A stretch of 64,000 bases of DNA from Kineosporia babensis (GCF_021129305.1 NZ_JAJOMB010000024.1:62001-126000), one strand, 5' to 3'. Positions 1 to 8,435 are shown, counted from the stretch's first letter. The notes: generated by a model from the sequence alone, not told the origin. A program made the numbers and translations.

Positions 1-762
1 CCGCTCGGTGAGCTCGCGATTGCTGAGTTCGCAACCGCCACCGAGGTTGTACACCTCGCCCTCCCGTCCCTGGGTCAGCGCCAACTGCACGCCGCGACAG
101 TGATCGTCCACGTGCAGCCACTCGCGCACGTTGCGCCCGTCGCCGTACAACGGCACCCGCTGCCCGTTCAGCAACCGGGTGACGAAGTGCGGAATCACCT
201 TTTCCACGTGCTGATACGGGCCGTAGTTGTTGGAGCACCGGGTCACCACCACCGGAAGCCGGTGCGAGCGGTGGTACGCCCGCGCCATCAGGTCCGCCGA
301 CGCCTTCGAGGCCGAGTAGGGCGAATTCGGCTCCAGCGGGCTGTTCTCGGTCCAGGCACCCTCGGCGATGCTGCCGTACACCTCGTCGGTGGAGATCTGC
401 ACGATCTTCGGGACCGACCGCTGCAGAGCACATTCCAGCAGGTTCTGGGTGCCCAGCACGTTGGTGTGGATGAACGGCGCCGCATCCTCCAGCGAGCGGT
501 CCACGTGGCTCTCGGCCGCGAAGTGCACCACCGCATCGTGTCCGGGCAGCACGTCCATCATCAGGCCGGCGTCGCCGATGTCGCCCTTGACCAACGTCAG
601 CCGCTGGTCGCCGAGCGGAAGGTTCTCCTCGCTGGCGGCATAGGTCAGCTTGTCCACGACGGTCACGTCGCAGTCCTGGTATCCGGGGTAGGCCCCGGCC
701 AGCAGACTGCGCACGTAGTGGGAGCCCACGAACCCCGCTCCACCGGTCACCAGGATTCTCAT
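1..762 (-). CDS. rmlB: dTDP-glucose 4,6-dehydratase (3' end outside window)
   Basis: The protein converts dTDP-glucose to dTDP-4-keto-6-deoxyglucose, the entry step to deoxysugars. The visible 254 residues begin MRILVTGGAGFVGSHYV, the extended-SDR Rossmann motif GGAGFVGS. They also contain the active-site region STDEVYGS, the YSASKA catalytic Tyr/Lys motif and the family motif NNYGPYQ. The family is usually about 320-330 residues, so only the C-terminal quarter is missing at the window edge. The ATG at 760-762 is the only sensible start. The gene is divergent from the aminotransferase at 1036, and together they supply and modify a 6-deoxysugar for the glycosyltransferase at 3321. The identification is secure. 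Whether it serves the cluster or cell-wall rhamnose is inferred from context. Confidence 0.95.
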   Translation of the reverse strand, partial: MRILVTGGAGFVGSHYVRSLLAGAYPGYQDCDVTVVDKLTYAASEENLPLGDQRLTLVKGDIGDAGLMMDVLPGHDAVVHFAAESHVDRSLEDAAPFIHTNVLGTQNLLECALQRSVPKIVQISTDEVYGSIAEGAWTENSPLEPNSPYSASKASADLMARAYHRSHRLPVVVTRCSNNYGPYQHVEKVIPHFVTRLLNGQRVPLYGDGRNVREWLHVDDHCRGVQLALTQGREGEVYNLGGGCELSNRELTER

Positions 763-1035
763 GCTTGATCAACCACCCAGAAAGAACGACGGACGCCGGC
801 GGGGCACCGGCACGTCCAGGCCCTCGCCCCGGCTCACTGTGCCCGCCCTCGGCCGGTGTCCGGTGGAAGGGGACTAGGGCAGCGCTCGGGAGTGCTCTGA
901 AGGCCGCTGCTGCAGCGAGGAGGTCCCCAGCCGATCTCAACCGGAGCGCGAGGCGCCTGGGGAACGCTCCTGTGCCGAGGCGCCGTGACGATGCGACGCG
1001 CTTGCCTCACTCCCCCAGCGCTCCGGAGGTCGTGT
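763..1035. promoter_or_regulatory. Divergent intergenic region between rmlB and the aminotransferase gene
   Basis: About 270 bases separate two divergent deoxysugar genes, so the region should hold both promoters. I see no clear -35/-10 pair and no StrR-type palindrome. A GGAGG ribosome-binding site at 1025-1029 lies 6 bases before the GTG start of the aminotransferase. Confidence 0.4.
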
Positions 1036-2214
1036 GTGAAGCACCAGGTCAATGACCTCGCCATGTTCGGCGGATCCAGCGTTTTCGCGCAGCCGCTGTT
1101 CGTAGGACGCCCGAGCGTCGGTGATCGTTCCCGGTTCTTCGAGCGCCTGAGCCAGGTGCTCGACCGGCAGTGGCTCACCAACAACGGCCCCCTGGTACGG
1201 GAGTTCGAGGGCCGCATCGCCGAGGTGGCGGGGGTGGAGCACTGCGTGGCGGTGTGCAACGCCACGGCCGCCCTGCAGTTGCTGCACCGGGCCCTGGGGG
1301 TGCGCGGCGAGATCATCATGCCCTCGATGACCTACGTCGCCACCGCGCACTCGGCCCGGATGGCGGGCCTGACCCCAGTGTTCTGCGATGTGGATCCGCT
1401 GACCGGCTGCCTGGACCCGGCGGCCGTCGAGAGCGCGCTCAGCGAGCGCACTTCGGCCGTTCTGGGAGTGCACCTGTGGGGCCAGCCGTGTGCTGTCGAG
1501 GATCTGACGAAGGTGGCCGACCGGCACCGTCTGACCCTGACGTTCGATGCCGCGCACGCTCTGGGGTGCACCGAGCAGGGTCGTCCGATCGGTGGTTTCG
1601 GTGAGGCCGAGGTGTTCAGCTTTCACGCCACCAAGGTGGTCAACAGTTTCGAGGGTGGGGCGGTCGTCACCGGCAATGCCGCTCTGGCCGACGAACTGCG
1701 GGCGCTGCGGGCCTTCGGCGCCGCGGACGGGGCGATCCGGTCGGTCGGTACCAACGCCAAGCTGAGCGAGGCCGGCGCTGCGATGGGCCTGACCTCGCTG
1801 GAGGCCTTCCCGGCCACGGTGCGGCACAATCGCGCCAATCTGAAGGCCTACCGCACCGAACTGGACGCGCTGCCCGGGGTGCGGGTTCTGCCCTTCGACG
1901 AGAGCGCGAGCGCCAACTGCCAGTACGCCGTGGCCCTGATCGACGCGGAGGTCACCGGAGTCCACCGTGACCTGCTGGTGCGGGCTCTGGCGGCGGAGAA
2001 CGTGATCGCCCAGAAGTACTTCTCACCGGCCTGCCATCAACTGGAGCCCTACGCGGGTGCCGTCCGGCTGCCGAACACCGAGCGTCTGGCCGAGCAGGTG
2101 ATCGCGCTGCCGACCGGGCCGGCGACCTCGGTGGAGCAGGTGCGTCTGGTGGGTGAACTGTTGCGGTACCTAGTTTCTCACGGTCCCGAGCTGTCCGCGC
2201 GAGTGGGCCGGTGA
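1036..2214 (+). CDS. DegT/DnrJ/EryC1 sugar aminotransferase, DesI-like
   Basis: This is a PLP-dependent nucleotide-sugar aminotransferase of 392 residues. The opening segment (FGGSSVFAQPLFVGRP) and the motif LTNNGPLVREFE match the subgroup that includes DesI, which transaminates dTDP-4-keto-6-deoxyglucose at C4. The PLP lysine is K200 in FSFHATKVVNSFEGG, and the cofactor-binding DAAHALG motif lies upstream of it. I chose the GTG at 1036 because GGAGG at 1025-1029 is ideally spaced; an upstream ATG at 985 lacks a site. The preceding gene (divergent) makes its probable substrate, and the next two genes encode a sugar methyltransferase and a glycosyltransferase. The product is therefore probably a 4-amino-4,6-dideoxyhexose. 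The position of amination is inferred from similarity. Confidence 0.88.
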   Translation: MKHQVNDLAMFGGSSVFAQPLFVGRPSVGDRSRFFERLSQVLDRQWLTNNGPLVREFEGRIAEVAGVEHCVAVCNATAALQLLHRALGVRGEIIMPSMTYVATAHSARMAGLTPVFCDVDPLTGCLDPAAVESALSERTSAVLGVHLWGQPCAVEDLTKVADRHRLTLTFDAAHALGCTEQGRPIGGFGEAEVFSFHATKVVNSFEGGAVVTGNAALADELRALRAFGAADGAIRSVGTNAKLSEAGAAMGLTSLEAFPATVRHNRANLKAYRTELDALPGVRVLPFDESASANCQYAVALIDAEVTGVHRDLLVRALAAENVIAQKYFSPACHQLEPYAGAVRLPNTERLAEQVIALPTGPATSVEQVRLVGELLRYLVSHGPELSARVGR

Positions 2215-2260
2215 GCCCTGCCCTCGCGATGCGGAACCGCGGTGGCGACCGGATCCATCC

Positions 2261-3277
2261 ATGAGCGCGCCTCGTGAAGGGCGAGACGGCACGAGTCAGG
2301 TAGTTCCCCGGCGAGGCGACGAGACGGCGAGGCAGGCGATGGCCACCATGTACGACCAGAGTGAGCAGTGGGCTCACATCACCAGCACCTTGATCACTCC
2401 GGAGGTGGCCGCGGACCTGAGTTCCTTCCGCTCGAGCAGCCCGAACTTCAAGATCGCGCTGTGGGATCCGGGCACGAACGGGGTGCGCTACCTCAAGGAC
2501 CTGGTCTACAACCTGGGCCTGCAGCTCACGGACCGGCAGCGGGCCCGGCTGCGGCGGATCCGGCACCGTCAGGTCGGCGACCCGATCACGGTGCGCTGCC
2601 ACGGTGAGCTCCTGTGCATGGACTACCTGCAGGCCCTGTACGAGCTGGACTGCCTGGATCACGTCGCCGGCCTGCCCGGGGGCCGGGTGCTGGAGATCGG
2701 GGCCGGGTACGGGCGTACCTGTCATGCCCTGATGTCCAATCACGATCTGGCCGGTTACACGATCATCGACCTGCCCAACACCCTGGAGCTGTCCCGGGCC
2801 TACCTGAAGGCGGTGCTGGAGCCGCAGCAGTACGCCCGGATCACCTTCCTGACCAACGAGCAGGCGCTGACGCTGCCCGAGCAGATGCGGTTCGACCTGT
2901 GCATCAACATCAACTCGTTCGGGGAGATGCCCGCCACCACCGTGACGAACTACCTGCGGCTGATCGCGCAGCGGTGCGAGTACTTCTACACCAAGAACCA
3001 GACCGGCAAGTACATGGACAAGCGGCTGGACGGGCACGCGCAGGGGGACGAGGTGGTGGCCAAGGCGCTGAGCTCGGGGCTGCTGCGCGACATCCTCGAC
3101 ATCTATGACAGCGGTGCGGTCGAGGCCTCGAGCCAGAAGTATGTCGACGCCATGCGCCCGGGTCAGGAGTGGACCTGCGTGGTGGACAGCTGGGCCCGGC
3201 CGTGGAGTTTCTACTGGCAGGCCCTCTACCACCGTGACCTGAGCGCCGGTGAGCCTGTTCGAATGCCGCATCCATGA
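2261..3277 (+). CDS. Putative sugar O-methyltransferase, NanM family
   Basis: The 338-residue protein has a class I SAM-binding core with motif I LEIGAGYGRT near residue 147, followed by YTIIDLPNTLELS and a conserved CININSFGEM segment. These features match the 'putative sugar O-methyltransferase' family typified by NanM of the polyether nanchangmycin cluster. It probably O-methylates the sugar made by the neighbouring dehydratase and aminotransferase, either before or after glycosyl transfer. The start is uncertain: no strong ribosome-binding site precedes the ATG at 2261, and an internal ATG at 2339 preceding ATMYDQS would remove a 26-residue polar leader. It lies 46 bases after the aminotransferase and 43 before the glycosyltransferase, so one transcript is likely. 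Confidence 0.8.
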   Translation: MSAPREGRDGTSQVVPRRGDETARQAMATMYDQSEQWAHITSTLITPEVAADLSSFRSSSPNFKIALWDPGTNGVRYLKDLVYNLGLQLTDRQRARLRRIRHRQVGDPITVRCHGELLCMDYLQALYELDCLDHVAGLPGGRVLEIGAGYGRTCHALMSNHDLAGYTIIDLPNTLELSRAYLKAVLEPQQYARITFLTNEQALTLPEQMRFDLCININSFGEMPATTVTNYLRLIAQRCEYFYTKNQTGKYMDKRLDGHAQGDEVVAKALSSGLLRDILDIYDSGAVEASSQKYVDAMRPGQEWTCVVDSWARPWSFYWQALYHRDLSAGEPVRMPHP

Positions 3278-3320
3278 CACTCGAACGCCTCGTCCACCCG
3301 CTCTTTCAGGAAGGATTCGC

Positions 3321-4352
3321 ATGAGGTTCCTGTTCACCGCCGGCGGCAGCCAGGGCACGGTCTTCGCGATGGCCCCGCTGGCCGTCGCCGCCCGCAACGC
3401 CGGCCATGACGTCCTCACCACCGTGGACGCACCGCTGCTGGAGTGTGCGCAGGCCATCGGGCTGCCCGCCGTGCAGACCCCGCACCCGAAGGAAGCCAGC
3501 GCGCGACTGCAAGCGCTGCTGGAGGTGTCGCAGGACTGGACCCCGGATGTGGTGGTCGGAGGCCTGTCGTACATCCCCGGTCTGCTGGCGGCCTCGCTCG
3601 ATGTGCTCTACGTGCGGCAGTACTGGGACATCCTGCCGTTGCGCACCGAGCCCGGGTTGCAGGTGGAGCTGGATCGCCTGGGTCTGAGCGGGGCTCCGGA
3701 GGCGGATCTGTTCCTCGACGTGTGTCCCCCGGGTCTTCGCCCCTCGCCGAGCCCTACGGCACGGCCCATGCGCTGGATCCCGCGTAACCGGCAGGGGCGG
3801 CTGGAGCCGTGGATGTACACCCGTCCCAAAGATCGTCCGCGGGTTCTCATCACCTCGGGCACCCGGAGCCTGATGCTGAACACCCCGGGCAGTTCGATGC
3901 GTCATCTGGTGGATCAGCTGATCTCCGAGGGCGCGGAAGTGGTGTTCGCCGCACCCGAGGGGGCGGCCGAGCAGTTCGCCGGCCAACTGGGAGACGTCCA
4001 CATCGGCTGGCTGCCGCTGGATGTCGTGGCCCCCACCTGTGATCTGGCGATCCACCACGGGGGCGGGGCGACTGCGGTCACCTTCATGAACGCCGGGGTT
4101 GCGCAGGTGGTGATCCCGGAGAACGACTACGCCAAGGCGATCGGGGCGGCCGCCGCGGACTTCGGGGTGGCCCAGCTGGTGCTGCCCGCTCAGTTGCCCG
4201 AGGGCATCAATCTTTCCGAGGAGATCGCCGGCATCGCCCAGGACATCCTGTCCACCCCGCGCTACCAGGAGCGCGCCGACGAACTGGCGGCCCACATCCG
4301 GACGCTGCCGTTGCCTTCGCAGATCGTGCTCGAACTGGAGGAGCTCTCCTGA
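3321..4352 (+). CDS. GT1-fold antibiotic glycosyltransferase
   Basis: The 343-residue protein is a GT-B glycosyltransferase of the macrolide/polyketide type. The N-terminal domain opens MRFLFTAGGSQGTVFAMAPL, with the usual acceptor-domain pattern. The C-terminal donor domain has RVLITSGTRS, then DLAIHHGGGATAVTFMNAGV, where the HHGG motif contacts the NDP-sugar. It is shorter than the typical 390-430 residues, mostly in the linker and acceptor domain. The start is supported by CAGGAAGG at 3308-3315. It probably attaches the amino- or methyl-sugar made by the three upstream genes to the cluster's aglycone, which is not encoded in this window. Confidence 0.85.
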   Translation: MRFLFTAGGSQGTVFAMAPLAVAARNAGHDVLTTVDAPLLECAQAIGLPAVQTPHPKEASARLQALLEVSQDWTPDVVVGGLSYIPGLLAASLDVLYVRQYWDILPLRTEPGLQVELDRLGLSGAPEADLFLDVCPPGLRPSPSPTARPMRWIPRNRQGRLEPWMYTRPKDRPRVLITSGTRSLMLNTPGSSMRHLVDQLISEGAEVVFAAPEGAAEQFAGQLGDVHIGWLPLDVVAPTCDLAIHHGGGATAVTFMNAGVAQVVIPENDYAKAIGAAAADFGVAQLVLPAQLPEGINLSEEIAGIAQDILSTPRYQERADELAAHIRTLPLPSQIVLELEELS

Positions 4353-4360
4353 GAACACCG

Positions 4361-4398
4361 GCAGAGGGCCCGGACGCGTCGGCGTCCGGGCCCTCTGC
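4361..4398. terminator. Perfect 17-bp hairpin between convergent genes
   Basis: Arms 4361-4377 and 4382-4398 are perfectly complementary with a 4-base loop. It sits between the stop of the glycosyltransferase (4352) and the stop of the sulfotransferase (4413), which converge. A TTTT run follows on the + strand at about 4407. This is a bidirectional terminator of the strong GC-rich actinobacterial kind. Confidence 0.85.
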
Positions 4399-4412
4399 AC
4401 GTTGCCTTTTCG

Positions 4413-5057
4413 CTAGGAACGACCGGCCTTCTCGACGTTTCGCTTCATCGACTCGGTGTCGTTCAGGTGCGGGAAGGGCTCCGACGGGCGGGGCACCCCC
4501 AGGAAGGAGCACAGCGGTTCCCAGCCCTGCTTGACGTCGTACACCAGGAGGTTGTCGGGGTCGATGCTGTTGACCACGCCCTGGTTGTGCTCGCGGAACG
4601 CGGCGATGGCGTGGTCGCGTTCCTCGAACCGGCCCCCGAACAGCCCGCTCCAGACCAGGCTGTCGGTCACCCGCAGGATCCGGGCCGGGGTGGAGTCCGG
4701 CGGTGGCGGGCTCTGCCGGGCCCGCAGCACGAACTGGTACAGGGTGTCGTAGGTGCTGCGGTACCACTCCTCACCGTCCCGGATGGTCAGCACCACCTTG
4801 GTCTCGGGCAGGGCCTGCAGGATCTGGCGGTAGTACAGCGATCCGGGGCCGTCGACCACCGAGGTGTAGCCCTCGAACACCTTCTCCCAGTCGGGTTCCT
4901 GACCGTCCACGACGATCTGCTCCCAGCTGCGCAGCCGGTCGTCGTCGCTGATCACGTCGAACATGTGGAAGCTCGGCCCCCACCCGATCGTCTCCAGGGC
5001 CCGCTTCAGCGACGTGGTCCCGGTCCGGCCCAGCCCCACGTTCATCAGTTTCAGCAT
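4413..5057 (-). CDS. Sulfotransferase-family protein (Sulfotransfer_4 type)
   Basis: This 214-residue protein opens with NVGLGRTGTTSLKRALE, the P-loop-like PAPS-binding motif of the family, followed by GPSFHMFDV and later KVVLTIRDGEEWYRS, which fits the 3'-phosphate-binding Arg/Ser region. It matches the short family known as Sulfotransfer_4. It is the third gene of a leftward operon (amidotransferase-like, CMD-like, sulfotransferase) with gaps of 42 and 46 bases. In this cluster it could sulfate the natural product, but many family members have no tested activity. An AGGAGAAC site precedes the ATG. Confidence 0.8.
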   Translation of the reverse strand: MLKLMNVGLGRTGTTSLKRALETIGWGPSFHMFDVISDDDRLRSWEQIVVDGQEPDWEKVFEGYTSVVDGPGSLYYRQILQALPETKVVLTIRDGEEWYRSTYDTLYQFVLRARQSPPPPDSTPARILRVTDSLVWSGLFGGRFEERDHAIAAFREHNQGVVNSIDPDNLLVYDVKQGWEPLCSFLGVPRPSEPFPHLNDTESMKRNVEKAGRS

Positions 5058-5103
5058 GTGTTCTCCTCGTCTGCTGGGTTCAGCTTCTTCGCGGCGGCCG
5101 GGA

Positions 5104-5541
5104 TCAGCGCCAGTCGGCGGGTTCCTGCCGGGTCGAGACGTTCACGCAGTTCCACAGATTGACCAGGGCGATCTGCAGGACGAGGGCGCCCAGTTGCTGC
5201 TCGGTGAAGTGCTCGGCGGCGGCGTCCCAGACCTCGTCCGGGACCGGGTCGGTACGGCTGCCCAGCTGCGAGCAGGACTCGGCCAGGGCCAGCGCGGCCC
5301 GTTCGGCCGGGGTGAAGGACGGGTCGCTGCGCCACTGGCTCACCTTCAGCAGGCGTTCGTCGATCGAACCGGCGCTGGAGGGGGTCTGGTACTGACGGCC
5401 GTTGAGGTGGCTGATGTACAGCCGCACCAGGTCCAGGGTCTGCTTCGGCACGTCGGCCTGACCGATGGCGTTGGACAGGTCGAGCAGGGGCTGCAGCGCG
5501 TCGGGGACGACCAGCGAGGGGTTCTTCATCCGTGGGGGCAT
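5104..5541 (-). CDS. Carboxymuconolactone decarboxylase-like protein lacking the CxxC
   Basis: The 145-residue protein has the helical AhpD/CMD fold pattern. The segment SQWRSDPSFTPAERAALALAES and the C-terminal LGALVLQIALVNLWNCVNV are typical of the family. At the place where redox-active members carry a CxxC or an EHxxxH-type active site, this protein reads LYISHLNGRQYQT, with no cysteine pair. It is therefore unlikely to act as an alkylhydroperoxidase-type thiol enzyme and may have another role in the cluster. GAGAGG precedes the ATG at 5541; an in-frame ATG at 5529 is an alternative start. It is the middle gene of a three-gene leftward operon. Confidence 0.78.
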   Translation of the reverse strand: MPPRMKNPSLVVPDALQPLLDLSNAIGQADVPKQTLDLVRLYISHLNGRQYQTPSSAGSIDERLLKVSQWRSDPSFTPAERAALALAESCSQLGSRTDPVPDEVWDAAAEHFTEQQLGALVLQIALVNLWNCVNVSTRQEPADWR

Positions 5542-5583
5542 CGGCCTCTCCTGGGTAGACGGTTCGAGCGGGGTAAGCGTGAA

Positions 5584-6309
5584 TCAGGCCGTGGCGGCAG
5601 CGACCAGGGCGCGGTGCAGGCGGTCGTCGGGGGTCTGCCCGGCCTCCCACTGCACCCCCAGCACGAAAGCATCGGCGCCGGCCTCGATGACCTCGACCAC
5701 TCCGTCCGGGGCCGTGGCGCTGACGGTGAGCCCACGGCCCACCTCGGCGACGGCCTGGTGGTGATGACAGGCGGATTCGAACGGCCCGTCCTGCAGGATC
5801 TGGCGCACCCGGCTCCCGGGCTGCAGCTCCAGGCGGTGCCGGCCGAACTCGAACGTCTCGCTGTCCGGCTGGTGCTCGTGATTGCCGGTGACCTCCGGCA
5901 GGTGCTGGTGCAGCGTGCCGCCGTGCAGGACGTTGAGCAGCTGCATGCCCCGGCAGATTCCCAGCACGGGCAGCCCGGTCTCCAGCGCCTGCTCGACCAC
6001 CTCACGCTCGATGCGGTCGGCGGCCGGGCTGGGTACCCGGGTCATGGGATGGGCCGGGGCGCCGTACAATTCGGGGTCCAGGTCCGGTCCGCCCGGGATC
6101 AGCAGGCCGTCCAGCCGATCCACCACCGCCCGCGCGCCGGGCACCAGCGGCACCAGCAGCGGCAGGCAGCCGGCCGCGGCCAGCATCTGCACGTGGGCCT
6201 GCAGGGTCAGGCTCACCACCAGCTCGGTGCCCTGCAGAGTGACCGGAGCGGTGCGGGCGCAGATCCCGATCACGGCCTGCCTCGGGTGACCCGGAGACGG
6301 TGAATTCAT
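5584..6309 (-). CDS. Class I amidotransferase-like (peptidase C26) protein with altered His/Glu
   Basis: The 241-residue protein resembles gamma-glutamyl-GABA hydrolase (PuuD) family members. The nucleophile elbow is intact: C119 in LGICRGMQLLNV. The GLLIPGGPDLDPELY and SACHHHQAV motifs are also present. The C-terminal catalytic motif, normally GVQWHPE, reads GVQWEAGQ here, with E222 in place of His and a Gly in place of the second acid. Hydrolase activity by the usual Cys-His-Glu triad is therefore doubtful. Members of this family remove gamma-glutamyl protecting groups in some natural-product pathways; here that role is only a guess. GGGAGGA at about 6317-6323 supports the ATG at 6309. It is the first gene of the leftward operon. 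Confidence 0.82.
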   Translation of the reverse strand: MNSPSPGHPRQAVIGICARTAPVTLQGTELVVSLTLQAHVQMLAAAGCLPLLVPLVPGARAVVDRLDGLLIPGGPDLDPELYGAPAHPMTRVPSPAADRIEREVVEQALETGLPVLGICRGMQLLNVLHGGTLHQHLPEVTGNHEHQPDSETFEFGRHRLELQPGSRVRQILQDGPFESACHHHQAVAEVGRGLTVSATAPDGVVEVIEAGADAFVLGVQWEAGQTPDDRLHRALVAAATA

Positions 6310-6368
6310 CGCAGGACTCCTCCCTGACGGCCGCGGTGGCCCGGACCTGAGACTAAGTTCGGCTCCGC

Positions 6369-6397
6369 GTTCAACTCAAGCCGACCACCGGCGAAAC
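6369..6397. promoter_or_regulatory. Candidate StrR/NovG-type operator in a divergent promoter region
   Basis: GTTCAACTC, an 11-base gap, then CGGCGAAAC resembles the published StrR-family consensus GTTCRACTG-N11-CRGTYGAAC. The left half matches 8 of 9 positions, the right half 6 of 9, and the spacing is exact. It lies between the amidotransferase operon (leftward) and the monooxygenase (rightward), and the cluster encodes a StrR-family regulator at 9965-11158. Binding is inferred. Confidence 0.4.
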
Positions 6398-6535
6398 CTG
6401 CTCCTTGAGAACAAATTTGAGACGTCCGTCGGGCCGGGCGGCAAATCCACCGGTCCTTGAGCGGAGTTGCAGAGCACCTTGCCAGGCTGCCGGGCAATCA
6501 CGCCCGGAGCGGGAACCATCGTCGGGAGGACGAGC

Positions 6536-8311
6536 ATGAGCACCAAGATCCCTGTGCTGATCGTGGGTGGCGGTGGTTGCGGCCTGTCCGCCGCCAACTT
6601 CCTGGCCGACCACGGGGTGGACTACCTGCTCGTGGAACGGCACGCCGGCACCTCCACCATCCCCAAGGCCCACTACCTGAACCAGCGCACGATGGCGATC
6701 TACCGCCAGCACGGCCTGGACGCCCAGATGATCGAACAGGGCGCCCCGCTGGAGAAGTTCGGCCAGATCCGCTGGATCACCACCCTCAGCGGCGAGGCGG
6801 ACATGGACGCCCGGGTGGTGCACGAGATGGAGGCCTTCGGCGGTGGCTCGCTGCGCGAGACCTACGCCCGGGCCGGCGCCCTGCTGCCGGTCAAGCTGCC
6901 CCAGCACCGGCTGGAGCCGATCCTGCGCGAGCACGCCGAGCGGCGCTCGCCCGGTGCGGTCCGATTCCGCCACGAGATGAAGAGCTTTCGCGACGAGGGC
7001 GACCGCATCGTCGCGCAGATCTTCGACGCCACCACCGGTGAGACCTCCACCGTCGAGGCGCAGTACATGATCGCTGCCGACGGCGGCCGCGGCGTCGGGG
7101 CCGCGGTAGGGGTGCAGATGCACGGCCGCCCCAGCCAGCTCAACGTGACCACGGCGTACTTCACCGCCGACCTGTCACCGTGGTGGCGCGAGGGCACGCT
7201 GATCACTCACCTGCTCAACCCGTACAACCCCGAGATGTCCACCAACCTCATCGAGATGGGCCCGACCTGGGGCAAGCACTGTGAGGAGTGGGTGCTGCAC
7301 TTCCCACCGGGAGACCCGGTCCAGGTCGACCAGACCAAGGTGGTCCCCCGCATCCGCGAGGTGCTGGGCCTGCCGGAACTGGTGGTGGACCTGCACCACG
7401 TGACCAACTGGACGCTGGAGTCGCTGATGGCCGACCGGTACCGCGTGGGCCGGGTGCTGCTGGCCGGGGATGCGGTGCACCGTCAGCCGCCGACCGTGGG
7501 CCTGGGCCTGAACACCGGCATCCAGGACGCGCACAACCTGGCCTGGAAACTGGCGGCCGTCCTGTCCGGCCAGGCCGACGACAGCCTGCTGGACACCTAC
7601 GAGGCCGAACGCCTGCCGATCGGCCGGCAGAACGTCGCCTGGGCGGTCTCGGCCGCCTCGCACCACCAGGCCCTGCTCGAGGCGATCGGCCTGGGCCACC
7701 GCACCCCGCAGCACCTGCGCGCCGCCAACTTCGACGCCTACTTCGACACCTCACCCATGGGCGAGACCGTGCGGGCCCGCGCCCGGGAGATGTTCGCCAC
7801 CCACCGGGGCGGCTGCCAGGCCCACGACATGGAACTGGGCTTCTCCTACGAGGACGGCGCCCTGACCCCGGACGGCACCCCGGAACCGGCCCGGGCCCCG
7901 CTGCGCGACGTCTACCACCCGGTCACCCGCCCGGGGCACGTGCTGCCGCACGCCTGGATCGAACGCGACGGCAAGCGCCTGTCCACCCTCGACCTGCCCG
8001 GTCCCGAGACCACCCTGGTCCTGATCACCGGCCCGGAGGGCGAGGCGGCCTGGCGCCGCAGCGCCGCCCGCACCGGGCAGACCTTCGGCGTGGACATCGT
8101 GGTGGCCGGGATCGGCGAGGGCGCCGAGTTCGCCGACGTCGAGGGCCGGTGGGCGAAACTGCGCCAGATGTCCGGCACCGGAGCCGTTCTCGTGCGGCCG
8201 GACCAGCACATCGCCTGGCGCTGCCCCGACCTGCCCGACAACCCCGAGGAAGAACTGAGCATCGCGGTGGCTCAGGTGCTGCCGCCGGCCCTGACCCCGG
8301 CGCTCACCTGA
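6536..8311 (+). CDS. FAD-dependent aromatic monooxygenase (PheA/TfdB type)
   Basis: The 591-residue flavoprotein hydroxylase has the dinucleotide fold motif LIVGGGGCGLSAANFL at the N-terminus. The second FAD motif follows at VGRVLLAGDAVHRQPPTVGLGLNTG, and a C-terminal thioredoxin-like domain ends the protein. This is the layout of phenol/2,4-dichlorophenol hydroxylases and of polyketide oxygenases. It probably hydroxylates or oxidatively rearranges an aromatic or polyketide intermediate of the cluster. GGGAGGA at 6524-6530 fixes the ATG at 6536; an upstream in-frame start has no such site. It is divergent from the amidotransferase operon and is followed by a strong terminator at 8328. Confidence 0.88.
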   Translation: MSTKIPVLIVGGGGCGLSAANFLADHGVDYLLVERHAGTSTIPKAHYLNQRTMAIYRQHGLDAQMIEQGAPLEKFGQIRWITTLSGEADMDARVVHEMEAFGGGSLRETYARAGALLPVKLPQHRLEPILREHAERRSPGAVRFRHEMKSFRDEGDRIVAQIFDATTGETSTVEAQYMIAADGGRGVGAAVGVQMHGRPSQLNVTTAYFTADLSPWWREGTLITHLLNPYNPEMSTNLIEMGPTWGKHCEEWVLHFPPGDPVQVDQTKVVPRIREVLGLPELVVDLHHVTNWTLESLMADRYRVGRVLLAGDAVHRQPPTVGLGLNTGIQDAHNLAWKLAAVLSGQADDSLLDTYEAERLPIGRQNVAWAVSAASHHQALLEAIGLGHRTPQHLRAANFDAYFDTSPMGETVRARAREMFATHRGGCQAHDMELGFSYEDGALTPDGTPEPARAPLRDVYHPVTRPGHVLPHAWIERDGKRLSTLDLPGPETTLVLITGPEGEAAWRRSAARTGQTFGVDIVVAGIGEGAEFADVEGRWAKLRQMSGTGAVLVRPDQHIAWRCPDLPDNPEEELSIAVAQVLPPALTPALT

Positions 8312-8327
8312 TCCGTTCACCCAAGGC

Positions 8328-8367
8328 AGCGAAAAGGGCGGGATCCCTGTTTCCCGCCCTTTTCGCT
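8328..8367. terminator. Perfect 16-bp hairpin after the monooxygenase gene
   Basis: Arms 8328-8343 and 8352-8367 pair perfectly around an 8-base loop. The stem carries AAAA on the left arm and TTTT on the right arm, so it can work in both directions. It lies between the convergent monooxygenase (stop 8311) and HemY-like gene (stop 8436). Confidence 0.88.
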
Positions 8368-8435
8368 GTGCCGCAAAGACAAACGAGTGCGATGCCGCCC
8401 CGGGACGGCACCGCACTCGTTCACGCTCCGGCCTC

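Noticed and set aside
1952-3574. 540-codon open frame on the minus strand
   Set aside because: It is the shadow of the methyltransferase and glycosyltransferase genes. Its translation is Arg/Pro/His/Gln-rich with no domain, and the + strand genes have clear motifs.
4963-6303. 446-codon open frame on the + strand
   Set aside because: Antisense shadow of the CMD-like and amidotransferase-like genes, which have recognisable motifs and ribosome-binding sites.
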